64,000 nt of DNA from Crocinitomicaceae bacterium (GTDB taxonomy: Bacteria > Bacteroidota > Bacteroidia > Flavobacteriales_D > Crocinitomicaceae). Positions within the stretch are counted from its first letter, which is position 1, and each line of letters starts with the position of its first letter. The position numbers were made by a program, and so were the translations under genes. The notes under the pieces were generated by a model. That model did not search any database and had not been told where the DNA came from. It saw only the letters and a list, made by a program, of their open reading frames with translations. Positions 1-9,043 of this stretch are shown here, in pieces. Location of the stretch: the NCBI GenBank assembly GCA_017983465.1, contig JAGOBK010000002.1, forward strand, positions 372,001 to 436,000, in the 5' to 3' direction.

Positions 1-3000
1 ACTCTTCGTCTGAAATACCACAGCCATTATCACTGACTTCCATCAAACACTGATGATCAACAACAGAAATGCTGACGCGTATTTTTCCTAGTTCGATACC
101 GATTAAAGCCTGCTGTGAATTTTGCAGTAAATTAACCATCACCTGTGTCCACAAATTACGGTCTACATTGACGAAAATGGCTTGAGTTGGTTTGTCAAAC
201 TCAAAGGTGATTTGCCCTTCATTTTCGTATAAATGCACCACCTTTTCAATCATTTCCACCATGTTTTCTCGTTGGAAAATGGGTTCAGGCATTTTAGCGA
301 AATCCGAGAATTCATTTGCAATTCGTGCTAAGCCATCAATCTGTTCGATGATGGAATGAAGGACACGATTCAAGTGTTTTTCGCCTTCTTCATCCTTTGG
401 ATCGTAACTTCTCAATAGATGCTGAATACTTAACTTCATCGGTGTCAATGGATTCTTGATTTCATGAGCAATTTGCTGTGCCATTTCACGCCATGCGGAT
501 TCTCGTTCGGTTGAAGCTAATTTTTGAGCGGCAATTTTGAGTTCGTCTAATTTGTCGTTGTAAGCTTGAACGATGGTGCCAATTTCATCTTTTTGTTGGT
601 AGTTGATATGCTTGTTTTCTTTTCCAAACTGAATATTGGACATGTGTTTTTTCAAAATGTTCAATGGTTCTATTAACCAATTTGAAACCATGAGTCCGAT
701 GATGACAGAAAGAGCAAGTAACAGAATAAACACATTGATAATAGAGGTAACAAAGGTTTCTATTTGATTTTCATATTCTTGCTGCTGTCCAAAATGCTGT
801 AAATTCACATACCCAATTTCTTTTCTGTTTTCGTTATAAATAGGAAGGTAGGAGGAAATAAAAGAAAGTTTGCCGATCTCTTCGGAATGCGAGAAGGAAC
901 TCTTGTTTTTTAACTGAAGTTCGGCGAGTGCTAACGGATTCATTTGTTCACTGATTAATCCTAAATCGAAGATTTTAGGTCTCGAGCTTGCTACGAGTAG
1001 TCCATGTTTGTCATAGACATTTAAATCGGTATGGAAAATGGATGAGATTTTCCGAAGGGTATTTTGTAAATGTGTTCGATCCTTTAGGACGGTCAACGAA
1101 GCGTTTTTTGCCACTTTAGAACGCAACTCTTCTTGGATCGAACTTAACTTATCTTGAATATTCGATCGTGTAAAATCTTCATATTGTTTACCCACAAAAA
1201 TTCCACTTCCTACGCCGTATAACAACAATGAAAGTACCAATACAAGGATAAACGCAATTTGGATTTTAAACGCAAAGGATAGATCAATTCCACTTATGAC
1301 AGCCCTTCCATTAATCATGTAAATGATGACCATCAATAACCCCCAAAAACAGAAAATATAAGCGAAAGAGGTAATGTAGTCAAACCAACTTTTAGACATG
1401 ATGGATATCACGATGGCATTTTGGTTTGACTTTCGATAGTAGTAGTGATGGTAACCTTCCTGCTTAAACGAGCCTTCAATTTTGTTTGTCGGGAGAAAGG
1501 AAAAAATGGAAACAGGGTAGTTAAATGAACCTGATTGATGAATTAAATGCCCCTCCGTATATTTCGCAATGGAGTATTCTTCCAAATCACGAATGACATT
1601 GGCTTCGTCAGAAATGAGTAACCTTGGAAAGCCAATTTCTTCTGGAATTCTTTTGGACTTTAGTCGAACATATAGAAAAATGAATTTTTCTCCTAGCGTG
1701 ATTTTCTGCAAAATCACATAGGTTAATCCTTCCTCCTCATGAGGCATGAAATACATCGAAGGATCAATATCTGAGGAACTTCCGTGTCGGTGAATTAGCT
1801 CATTGATTTGCTCGAAAGAAGTTGAATCCTTAGAGAAAAACGAGACTCCTTTGTCAGTGAATACATCAAGAGATAAGTCGTAGCCGTCCCAGATTCCATG
1901 AAAGTACCTTTTTTCCAGAATAGCGCTTAAGGTCCCAACTTCAATGGACATTGACATGTCTGCGGAAAATTGATGGAATATACGATCAGAAGTTAGTTTT
2001 GCTTGTAATTCGGCATATTCAATTTCTAAATTTACATCCCTTTCAGTCGCAATTTTTTTGGCATAAATAGCTCGATTTTCGATGTCTTTTCGCTCATTTT
2101 TTTGGATTAATTCATGAATAAATACGAACGAAAAAAGACACAACAATACCAACTGAAAGGAGAATTGTTGCATGGATTCCTTTCGACGAAAAAAGAGCTG
2201 ATTTACGAAGATGATTAAGAAAGGAAGAATCAAGGTGAAATAGGAAAAATCAGTAGATCCTGCGATGACCCAAAATATAAAAACGAGTATAACCGATCCT
2301 ATTAGAACAAGGATTCCCTTCAAATTTTGCTCATATAGTCGTTCAACTATCCCAAAAAGAATTTTTTGAAAACAAAGAAAGTTTAAGCCAATAATCCCGA
2401 AGAAAACAAAGGAATCTGTGTTTAAATCGAAAAACTGGTTGAAATTGACCGGGATACTCGAATGTAAAACGACCATTTTAATAAGGTAAACAATGGTCAT
2501 CCAAACGCCATAGATGGATACATACTGAATCCAAATAAAACGAGTGTTTTTCGTTTCTTTGAAGGATTTAAAAATGGTTAAAAACCCAAAAGAAATAAAG
2601 ACACTATTGATACAAAAGTCTAAAAAACTGGGAAACCATTCGTTATAAGCGAAAAGTTCAGCAGAGTGAAAGGATGCTTGTTCAAAAACATGATCTAGAG
2701 GTAACTCAAACAGAATGATCCGGGAAATCAAGATACCTAGGACTAATAACCAGCGTCCAATTCTATTCGTTTCTACTTGTTTGTACAGCCCATAAATAAG
2801 ACTGATTAATCCAATTAAAAATATTGGAAGTACATACCAAGGAGTTGGTTCAGAAGAATTTTCATTTCCAATAACAGAAAAACAGTATTGCTTCGCTGCA
2901 TTATAAATTGGAATACCACGATTTGCATCTAGGGAAATACCAAATTTGGTTTTCCCAAATATTGGATTTGGATGGGAAGCGATGAACTCGTTAGCGTATG

Positions 3001-3418
3001 AATATTCTTGAATAATACAAAAAGAAGCACAACATAGATATTCACCTTCTTTGCAGATGTCTCCATAGTACCAACCGTTTTGGAGTTGAATAAGTCCACG
3101 ACTTGGAAATTGAATGCTTGAAAAATTAGATACAGGGACTTTATTCGTATTCCATTTGATTAAGCGATCCCGTTTGTAAATGTGTATTTGACATGCTTCA
3201 TTTCCTCGAATAGAACCATTTCTCTTGAAATAATGCAAGGCGCTCGGTGCAGTGCGCTTGATTTTTTGTTCCTGTTGAAGAAAAAGTTCTTGAATTTTTT
3301 TTTCGGGAATCCGTCCCTCTTTTTCAAGTGATGCGTGCTCAAAAAGAAGCCAACTAAATGCACTTATCGCAAGTATGAAATACTTGAATTTCAGGGCTAT
3401 ATCCACCCATTTTTTCAT
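1..3418 (-). CDS. NtrY-like multi-domain sensor histidine kinase (3' end outside window)
   Basis: Open reading frame of 1139 codons from the ATG at 3418 to the window edge without a stop, so the C-terminus is missing. Seen in the translation: an N-terminal hydrophobic segment, a periplasmic-looking stretch, a block of about seven membrane segments (roughly residues 190-435), a long extracytoplasmic domain (about 435-680), two further membrane segments (about 683-740), a second sensor region, a last membrane helix (about 886-908), then a HAMP-like segment. The H-box reads AHEIKNPLTPMKLSIQ with the phospho-acceptor His at residue 985, very like NtrY kinases. The window ends just after the DNGCGI box of the HATPase domain. 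Its start overlaps the uridine kinase stop as ATGA. The signal sensed and the partner regulator are not visible. Kinase identity is certain; the ligand is unknown. Confidence 0.9.
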   Translation of the reverse strand, partial: MKKWVDIALKFKYFILAISAFSWLLFEHASLEKEGRIPEKKIQELFLQQEQKIKRTAPSALHYFKRNGSIRGNEACQIHIYKRDRLIKWNTNKVPVSNFSSIQFPSRGLIQLQNGWYYGDICKEGEYLCCASFCIIQEYSYANEFIASHPNPIFGKTKFGISLDANRGIPIYNAAKQYCFSVIGNENSSEPTPWYVLPIFLIGLISLIYGLYKQVETNRIGRWLLVLGILISRIILFELPLDHVFEQASFHSAELFAYNEWFPSFLDFCINSVFISFGFLTIFKSFKETKNTRFIWIQYVSIYGVWMTIVYLIKMVVLHSSIPVNFNQFFDLNTDSFVFFGIIGLNFLCFQKILFGIVERLYEQNLKGILVLIGSVILVFIFWVIAGSTDFSYFTLILPFLIIFVNQLFFRRKESMQQFSFQLVLLCLFSFVFIHELIQKNERKDIENRAIYAKKIATERDVNLEIEYAELQAKLTSDRIFHQFSADMSMSIEVGTLSAILEKRYFHGIWDGYDLSLDVFTDKGVSFFSKDSTSFEQINELIHRHGSSSDIDPSMYFMPHEEEGLTYVILQKITLGEKFIFLYVRLKSKRIPEEIGFPRLLISDEANVIRDLEEYSIAKYTEGHLIHQSGSFNYPVSIFSFLPTNKIEGSFKQEGYHHYYYRKSNQNAIVISIMSKSWFDYITSFAYIFCFWGLLMVIIYMINGRAVISGIDLSFAFKIQIAFILVLVLSLLLYGVGSGIFVGKQYEDFTRSNIQDKLSSIQEELRSKVAKNASLTVLKDRTHLQNTLRKISSIFHTDLNVYDKHGLLVASSRPKIFDLGLISEQMNPLALAELQLKNKSSFSHSEEIGKLSFISSYLPIYNENRKEIGYVNLQHFGQQQEYENQIETFVTSIINVFILLLALSVIIGLMVSNWLIEPLNILKKHMSNIQFGKENKHINYQQKDEIGTIVQAYNDKLDELKIAAQKLASTERESAWREMAQQIAHEIKNPLTPMKLSIQHLLRSYDPKDEEGEKHLNRVLHSIIEQIDGLARIANEFSDFAKMPEPIFQRENMVEMIEKVVHLYENEGQITFEFDKPTQAIFVNVDRNLWTQVMVNLLQNSQQALIGIELGKIRVSISVVDHQCLMEVSDNGCGISDEE

Positions 3419-4056
3419 GTTTGCAACTCCATTTTAGTCAAACGGGAAAGAGAAGTAAATAATTGCCCAAAGTCTTCGTCTGCTCGGTGATCATTTCTAA
3501 AAATAAAGTGCGCTTGATCTTTGTATGGCTCAATGTAATTTTGATAACACGGAAGTACGTGGTGATCCCATTGATAAATGATTTCTGAACGTTTGTAACC
3601 ACGTGTCTCTTGATCACGGTAAATGCGTCGATCAAGTTGTGTTTGGTGGTCAACATCCACAAAAATACTGAAGTCAAGTGTCTCAAATACTTTTTTATAA
3701 TGGAATAAAAATAGTCCTTCAACGATGATGACTTCACTGGGCTGAATGGTTAACAGTACATTTTTGTTTGGCGGAGCATTGAAGAAATATTCCTTCACTT
3801 CGATTGGATTTCCACCCACGAGTTGTTCTAAATCTGCTTCCAATTTAGCCTGATCTAAAGCCCCCGGTAAATCAAAATTAACCTTGCCATTTTGGTCCAT
3901 GGCTTGCATTTCGATAGGATGGTAGTAATTATCCATTGAAAAGACGGACGGAGTAATTCCACCAAACGATTCAGATAATCTTCTTAACAGCGTTGTTTTA
4001 CCAGCGCCACTTCCGCCGCAAATTCCGACAACAAATGGTTTCTTTTTCATCTCCAT
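3415..4056 (-). CDS. udk: Uridine kinase
   Basis: A 213-residue P-loop kinase of the uridine/phosphoribulokinase family, which phosphorylates uridine and cytidine in pyrimidine salvage. The Walker A motif GGSGAGKT lies at about residues 14-21, followed by the family's SMDNYYHP nucleoside-binding segment and an IIVEGLFLFH strand. Length is normal for the family (about 205-215). Two in-frame ATGs (residues 1 and 3) are possible starts. A TATATTTG element lies 10 bases upstream of the first. The stop shares ATGA with the start of the large histidine kinase, so the two are probably co-transcribed and translationally coupled, an unusual partnership. Confidence 0.93.
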   Translation of the reverse strand: MEMKKKPFVVGICGGSGAGKTTLLRRLSESFGGITPSVFSMDNYYHPIEMQAMDQNGKVNFDLPGALDQAKLEADLEQLVGGNPIEVKEYFFNAPPNKNVLLTIQPSEVIIVEGLFLFHYKKVFETLDFSIFVDVDHQTQLDRRIYRDQETRGYKRSEIIYQWDHHVLPCYQNYIEPYKDQAHFIFRNDHRADEDFGQLFTSLSRLTKMELQT

Positions 4057-4065
4057 ACCTATCTA

Positions 4066-4073
4066 CAAATATA
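4066..4073 (-). promoter_or_regulatory. -7 element TATATTTG upstream of uridine kinase
   Basis: Exact match to the Bacteroidota -7 consensus TAnnTTTG on the minus strand, about 10 bases before the udk start. No clear TTG -33 box at the expected spacing, so this rests on the -7 match and its position. Confidence 0.4.
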
Positions 4074-4156
4074 CAACTTGTCACGTTGGTTTTTATCAGC
4101 TCTTCATGTGTATCTGAAAGAAAAATCGTAACTTTCCTCTCACTATTTCAACTCTT

Positions 4157-4774
4157 ATGAAAAAATTACGTTTCTTATTTTTATTCTTGGTTTGCGCTGC
4201 TTCCCTGAATGCTCAAATGAAAATTGGTGATAAAGCCTTGATGTTGGACGATCAATTGAAAAGTACAAAGGGTGAAACGACCTCACTAAACGATTCGAAA
4301 AAAGAAAATGGTTTACTAGTTATTTTTTCATGTAACACGTGTCCATTTGTCGTTGGAACAGAAGATTTTCCGGGTTGGGAACGTCAATACAACGCACTTT
4401 ACGATTTGGCAGATAGTTTAAAGATCGGAATGATTCTCATGAATTCTAATGAAGGAAAACGCCAAGGAGTTGATTCATATGACGAAATGTTTAAACATTC
4501 GGAAGAACAGCAGTATAAAATGGCATATGTAGTGGATGAGAATTCTACGATGGCTAATATTTTTGGCGCCAAAACAACGCCTCATGTGTTTTTACTAAAT
4601 TCTGACATGGAATTGGTATACATGGGTTCAATCGATAATATTTGGGACAAAGAACGTAAAGAAGATATTCCCTATTTAAAAATGGCATTGAAAGATTTAT
4701 CAAGTCACAAAAAAATTAAAACAAACACCACTCCCCCAAAAGGCTGTGGAATTAAACGTATGACCAATAAATAA
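4157..4774 (+). CDS. Secreted thioredoxin-like (redoxin) protein
   Basis: A 205-residue protein with a signal peptide (MKKLRFLFLFLV...LNAQ, cleavage near residue 20) and a thioredoxin/AhpC-type fold. The redox motif is CNTC in FSCNTCPFVV, and a thioredoxin cis-Pro loop is visible as TTPHVFLL near residue 140. Proteins of this type carry out thiol-disulfide exchange in the periplasm; the partner is not evident. The C-terminus ends in a conserved-looking GCGIKR tail with an extra Cys. It lies 6 bases upstream of a secreted, cysteine-containing protease, so it could help fold or reduce that cargo (inference). Exact substrate unknown. Confidence 0.82.
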   Translation: MKKLRFLFLFLVCAASLNAQMKIGDKALMLDDQLKSTKGETTSLNDSKKENGLLVIFSCNTCPFVVGTEDFPGWERQYNALYDLADSLKIGMILMNSNEGKRQGVDSYDEMFKHSEEQQYKMAYVVDENSTMANIFGAKTTPHVFLLNSDMELVYMGSIDNIWDKERKEDIPYLKMALKDLSSHKKIKTNTTPPKGCGIKRMTNK

Positions 4775-4780
4775 GTAACC

Positions 4781-7114
4781 ATGAAAAAAACCCTTACCTT
4801 ACTTTTGGCAATTTTCACGTTTCAAAGTTTCGCTCAACAAGGCGATGGATGGAAAAAAACATATAAATCGAGCATTAATCTGAAGGAAATTACCAAAGTT
4901 TCTTTCCCTGAACCAAACATTGAGGCACTGAAAGCTGAAGATGCGTTGGTGGATGGTACGGGTACTGCACCTTGGCGTTTTGGGTGGAATAACTACACCA
5001 ATTTAAATACAAGTAATGCTGGAACTTGGACCAACTTACCAAATGGGGATCGCATTTGGCATTTGATGGTGGAATGTGAAAATGCTTTGACGGTTAATTT
5101 AACCTTCGATCAAACTGTTATTCCAGAAGGGAACGAGTTGTATGTTTTTAATCCCGAGAAGGATTTTATTCTGGGAAGTTTTACGTCAAATCATTTATTT
5201 GGTGGTCAATTAGGTACTGAATTAGTACCAGGAAGTCGATCAATTGTAGAATATTATGTACCAAAGAATAATGCTCAAGGTAACATTCAAATTTCTACGG
5301 TTACTCACGGATACCGAACGGCAAGTGACTTTCAAGAAAAAGCTTTTGGTAGCTCAGGTTCTTGTAATCGCAATGTAAATTGTTCGGAAGGATTGCCTTG
5401 GACATTGGAACGCAATGCTGCAGTCATGCTTGTTTCCGGCAGCAATGGATTTTGCTCAGGATCATTGGTCAATAACACCTTAAATGACAGCAAACCATAT
5501 GTGTTAACAGCAGATCATTGTTACAGCAATCCAGCTTCGTGGATTTTCCGTTTTAATTGGCAATCACCAGATTGTAATAACCCAGCGTCATCTCCAACTT
5601 TTCAATCTTTATCTGGAGCAGTACTTCGTGCGCGTGCAACTGCGTCTGATTTCTGTTTAGTGGAAATCACTGGTGGACTTACAGCGGGAACTGTACCAGC
5701 AACGTATACACCGTATTTTTCTGGTTGGGATCATTCAGGAAACACGCCAACTTCGGCGGTTGGAATTCATCATCCATCTGGAGACATCAAAAAAATATCC
5801 TTTGAAAATCAACCGTTAATTTCAACAACCTTCGGTTCTTGTCCTGCAAATAGTCATTGGGGAGTAACATATTGGGATAGCGGTGTGACAGAAGGCGGGT
5901 CTTCAGGATCTCCTTTGTATGATCAAAATCACCGCATTATCGGACAATTGCATGGAGGTGCATCTGCATGTGGTGCAGCCAACCTATCCGATGAGTATGG
6001 TAAATTCAGTGTGTCTTGGGATCCGGCAGGTAGCAATACAACAAATCAATTGAAGTGCTGGTTAGATCCGAATAATTCTGGCGCAGAATTTATCAATGGC
6101 TTTGATCCGTCCAATGCTACAGTTGCACTTCTTGACGCAGGATTATCAAGTCCAATCTTGGAATTAGCATCTTTCTGTGGCATAAATTATACACCGAAAG
6201 TGACTATTGCCAATTCTGGAACGAACACGCTAACATCAGCAGTGGTAACGTATTCTATAGATGGTGGAGCGAATCAAACGCTCAATTGGAGTGGCACTTT
6301 AGCTCAGTGGCAGACTGAAATAATCACTTTGCCGAGTGTTTCTTTATCTGTGGGTAACCACTCGTTGAGTGCTTCAGTTGCTAGTCCAAATGGTGGAATT
6401 GATGAAAACAACTTAAATGATGCAACAACTTATTCCTTAACTGTAAATGCAATTGATCAAACGATTGGTTTACTCAAAGTAACCTTGTTAACGGATAATT
6501 ACCCAGACGAAACGTACATGGAATTAACTTCAAGTAATGGAACAGTTGTTTGGTCCGAAGGAAATGAAAGCTTCGTTGGAAACTATGGGACAGGAAATAG
6601 TCCTGCGCCTACAGATCCAACTGCGCCTTTAGCTGGAAATACAACATACAACTATGATATTCCGATTTCTATTTTTGATTGTTACACGTTTACTATTTAC
6701 GATTATTATGGTGATGGATTAGGTGCAGCACAATGGGGAGGAAACAATGTTGATGGTAACTTGACACTTTTGGATCACACTAGCGCAGTGCTATTTACAT
6801 TAATCGCCCCAGATTTTGTTGATCAAACATCTGACATTGTAAAAGTCACTGACGACTCAGGATTAGATGAAGTCACTTCCGTGAAATGGAACTTGTTCCC
6901 GAATCCTGCGAAAAACGTTTTGAATGTGACTATTCAAGATGGTCAAGCTCAGGAATGGGTGCTTTTAGATGTTTATGGGAAAACAATTTCACGCCAACTC
7001 ATTCAGGGGAATGAAGTCCAATTGAACACGGAAAACTTATCAATAGGAACGTATTTTATGCACGTCCAATTTGAAAATGGAAGTCGTTCGGTGAAGTCTT
7101 TTGTTAAACAATAA
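4781..7114 (+). CDS. T9SS-exported trypsin-like serine endopeptidase (lysyl endopeptidase-like)
   Basis: A 777-residue secreted protease. It has a signal peptide (cleavage after about residue 18), a propeptide-like N-terminal domain (about 20-190) and a chymotrypsin-fold catalytic domain (about 195-440). The triad is visible: His246 in TADHC, Asp290 in ASDFC and Ser375 in GGSSGSP. The layout resembles Achromobacter-type lysyl endopeptidases, but I cannot fix P1 specificity by eye. A CARDB-like beta domain follows (about 450-555), then a further beta domain. A type A T9SS sorting domain sits at about 700-777, starting LFPNPAKNVLNV and ending SVKSFVKQ. Expected to be exported through the outer membrane and anchored or released. 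It follows the thioredoxin-like gene by 6 bases. Confidence 0.9.
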   Translation: MKKTLTLLLAIFTFQSFAQQGDGWKKTYKSSINLKEITKVSFPEPNIEALKAEDALVDGTGTAPWRFGWNNYTNLNTSNAGTWTNLPNGDRIWHLMVECENALTVNLTFDQTVIPEGNELYVFNPEKDFILGSFTSNHLFGGQLGTELVPGSRSIVEYYVPKNNAQGNIQISTVTHGYRTASDFQEKAFGSSGSCNRNVNCSEGLPWTLERNAAVMLVSGSNGFCSGSLVNNTLNDSKPYVLTADHCYSNPASWIFRFNWQSPDCNNPASSPTFQSLSGAVLRARATASDFCLVEITGGLTAGTVPATYTPYFSGWDHSGNTPTSAVGIHHPSGDIKKISFENQPLISTTFGSCPANSHWGVTYWDSGVTEGGSSGSPLYDQNHRIIGQLHGGASACGAANLSDEYGKFSVSWDPAGSNTTNQLKCWLDPNNSGAEFINGFDPSNATVALLDAGLSSPILELASFCGINYTPKVTIANSGTNTLTSAVVTYSIDGGANQTLNWSGTLAQWQTEIITLPSVSLSVGNHSLSASVASPNGGIDENNLNDATTYSLTVNAIDQTIGLLKVTLLTDNYPDETYMELTSSNGTVVWSEGNESFVGNYGTGNSPAPTDPTAPLAGNTTYNYDIPISIFDCYTFTIYDYYGDGLGAAQWGGNNVDGNLTLLDHTSAVLFTLIAPDFVDQTSDIVKVTDDSGLDEVTSVKWNLFPNPAKNVLNVTIQDGQAQEWVLLDVYGKTISRQLIQGNEVQLNTENLSIGTYFMHVQFENGSRSVKSFVKQ

Positions 7115-7126
7115 ACTCAGTTAGGA

Positions 7127-8254
7127 ATGGCCGGAATCTATGTGCACATTCCTTTTTGCAAGAAACGCTGTTCCTACTGCGATTTTCATTTTTCGACGAC
7201 TTTTTCAAGTTATCGAGAGAAATTAATCGGAGCTATTTGTTCTGAATTGGAAATCAGGAAGTCTGAATTACATGGTGCTCTTATTGAAACGGTTTATTTC
7301 GGTGGAGGTACTCCAAGCCTTTTAACAAAAGAAGAGCTAACCTCTATCATGTCCACTATTCGTAATCAATTTCAACTGTCGGACAATCCAGAAATTACGT
7401 TTGAAGTGAATCCAGATGACGCGACAGCGGAAAATTTAGCGGATTGGAAAAAGCTAGGCATCAACCGCCTGAGCATTGGATTACAGTCCTTCCAAGAAAC
7501 AGATTTAGCATGGATGAATCGTTCTCATTCCACGCAGCAAGGAGAAATGGCTGTCCGTTTAGCCCAAGCTAAAGGCTTCAATAATATCAGTATTGATTTG
7601 ATTTATGGCTTACCTGAACTTTCAAACGAACAGTGGGTCGCGCATTTAAATCAAGCCTTGAAGTTAAATGTTCAACACATATCTTCATACTGCTTAACTA
7701 TCGAACCTAAAACGGCCTTAAATCATTTTGTTGCAAGTGGAAAATTGAGTCGACCAACAGAAGACCAACAAAGTGAACAATTCGATTTGCTTGTGAGTAC
7801 TTTAGCTCATGAGGGATTCGAACAATATGAAATTTCGAATTTCGCTAAGGATCAAAAGTATGCAAAACACAATTCAGCTTATTGGAACTTTTCTCCATAT
7901 TTAGGTGTTGGACCAAGCGCTCATTCGTTTAATGGTCATCAGCGCAGATGGAATGTGGCCAACAACACGAAATATTACCAACAAGTTGGGAAAAATCAAG
8001 ATTGGTTTGAGCTTGAGAATCTCACAGAATCAGAAAAATGGAATGAGTATTTCCTCACTGGATTACGCACCAAATGGGGGATACTAAAGAATAACATTCA
8101 GGAAATGGGTGGATTGAATCCAAGTGAATTAACGCTAATGGACACTTACTTGAAGAATGAATGGATACTTGAAGCAAATGAATATTTTGTGTTAACGGAA
8201 AAAGGGAAACTTCAGGCCGACGGAATCGCCTCTTCTTTTTTTCGCTTAGATTAA
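7127..8254 (+). CDS. hemW: Radical SAM heme chaperone HemW
   Basis: A 375-residue radical SAM protein of the HemW/oxygen-independent coproporphyrinogen oxidase-like family. The cluster-binding motif CKKRCSYC gives Cys11, Cys15 and Cys18, and FGGGTPS follows at about 60-66. HemW proteins insert heme into target proteins and are not true coproporphyrinogen oxidases. The short N-terminus, beginning MAGIYVHIPFC with no extension before the motif, favours HemW over HemN. It is 12 bases after the protease gene but functionally unrelated. Its TAA overlaps the convergent Spx/ArsC-like gene within a shared TTAA. Confidence 0.92.
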   Translation: MAGIYVHIPFCKKRCSYCDFHFSTTFSSYREKLIGAICSELEIRKSELHGALIETVYFGGGTPSLLTKEELTSIMSTIRNQFQLSDNPEITFEVNPDDATAENLADWKKLGINRLSIGLQSFQETDLAWMNRSHSTQQGEMAVRLAQAKGFNNISIDLIYGLPELSNEQWVAHLNQALKLNVQHISSYCLTIEPKTALNHFVASGKLSRPTEDQQSEQFDLLVSTLAHEGFEQYEISNFAKDQKYAKHNSAYWNFSPYLGVGPSAHSFNGHQRRWNVANNTKYYQQVGKNQDWFELENLTESEKWNEYFLTGLRTKWGILKNNIQEMGGLNPSELTLMDTYLKNEWILEANEYFVLTEKGKLQADGIASSFFRLD

Positions 8255-8571
8255 GCTTCTAATTTCCCGATGAAAATGGTGTTTCCATCTACACGAACTG
8301 GACGCTTTAGAAAGGTATATTCATCTAAAATATATTGACGCATATCTGCTTCAGAAAGCTTTTTATCTTTCAATCCTAAAGTCTTGTATTTAATCGCTCG
8401 TTTGGAAAACAGGGCCTCGTAAGACCCTGCTAATTCCTTCATGAAATCTAAGTCTTTCGCTTCGATTCCCTGTGTTTTGATATCAATGATTTCATAGTCG
8501 GACGTGTCCGAAAATGCTTTTAAAAGTTTGCGACAATTGTCACAGGTATTTAATTGATAAATTCGTTTCAT
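8251..8571 (-). CDS. ArsC/Spx/YffB-family thioredoxin-fold protein
   Basis: A small protein of 106 residues from the chosen ATG at 8571. It has the ArsC-family thioredoxin fold with CDNC at residues 10-13 (YQLNTCDNCRKLL) and the FLKRPVRVDGN segment typical of the arsenate reductase/Spx family near the C-terminus. A longer form would need a TTG at 8577. The ATG is preferred because it overlaps the stop of the upstream bacilliredoxin gene as TAATG, typical of translational coupling. It could be a glutaredoxin-type arsenate reductase or an Spx-like redox regulator; sequence alone does not decide. The bacilliredoxin partner suggests a low-molecular-weight-thiol role. Confidence 0.85.
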   Translation of the reverse strand: MKRIYQLNTCDNCRKLLKAFSDTSDYEIIDIKTQGIEAKDLDFMKELAGSYEALFSKRAIKYKTLGLKDKKLSEADMRQYILDEYTFLKRPVRVDGNTIFIGKLEA

Positions 8572-8984
8572 TAACAAAACTCATCATAAGCTGCAGCAAG
8601 ATTTGCAGCAATCATTTGTGCACTTCCACCTTCGATGTGGTGACGCTCCAAGAAATGAACTAATTTACCATCCTTGAATAATGCAATTGACGGTGAAGAT
8701 GGAGGATAAGGCAAGAAGTACTTTCTCGCTTGAGCAACTGCATCCGTATCAACACCTGCAAAAACAGTCGTTAATTTGTTTGGGAATTTGTCGTGGTGAA
8801 GCGATAACTTTACTCCAGGGCGCATATTTCCGGCAGCACAGCCACAAACAGAATTTACAACGACTAACATTGTTCCGCTTGTTTCAGTAATTGCTTGATC
8901 TACTTCTGCACTATTTGTCATTTGTTCAAACCCAACACTTGTTAGGTCGTCTTTCATTGGTTGTACTAATTCTGCTGGATACAT
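8571..8984 (-). CDS. BrxA/BrxB-family bacilliredoxin
   Basis: A 137-residue protein of the bacilliredoxin family (formerly DUF1094/YphP-YqiW). The CGC active site is at residues 47-49 in NSVCGCAAGNMRPG, and the length is typical. Bacilliredoxins remove bacillithiol from mixed disulfides on proteins. It is translationally coupled through TAATG to an ArsC/Spx-like gene, so the pair looks like a thiol-redox module. The bacillithiol synthesis genes (bshA, bshB, bshC) are not in this window, so use of bacillithiol is inferred from the family only. Confidence 0.9.
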   Translation of the reverse strand: MYPAELVQPMKDDLTSVGFEQMTNSAEVDQAITETSGTMLVVVNSVCGCAAGNMRPGVKLSLHHDKFPNKLTTVFAGVDTDAVAQARKYFLPYPPSSPSIALFKDGKLVHFLERHHIEGGSAQMIAANLAAAYDEFC

Positions 8985-9043
8985 TTTTTCCGATTTTAGA
9001 TTACAAAATTACGGATAAGATTCAATTCTTCTTAAATCCTTTA

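Noticed and set aside
3160..3363. Short minus-strand frame of 67 residues
   Set aside because: It lies out of frame inside the N-terminal part of the histidine kinase, whose frame is open throughout with kinase motifs.
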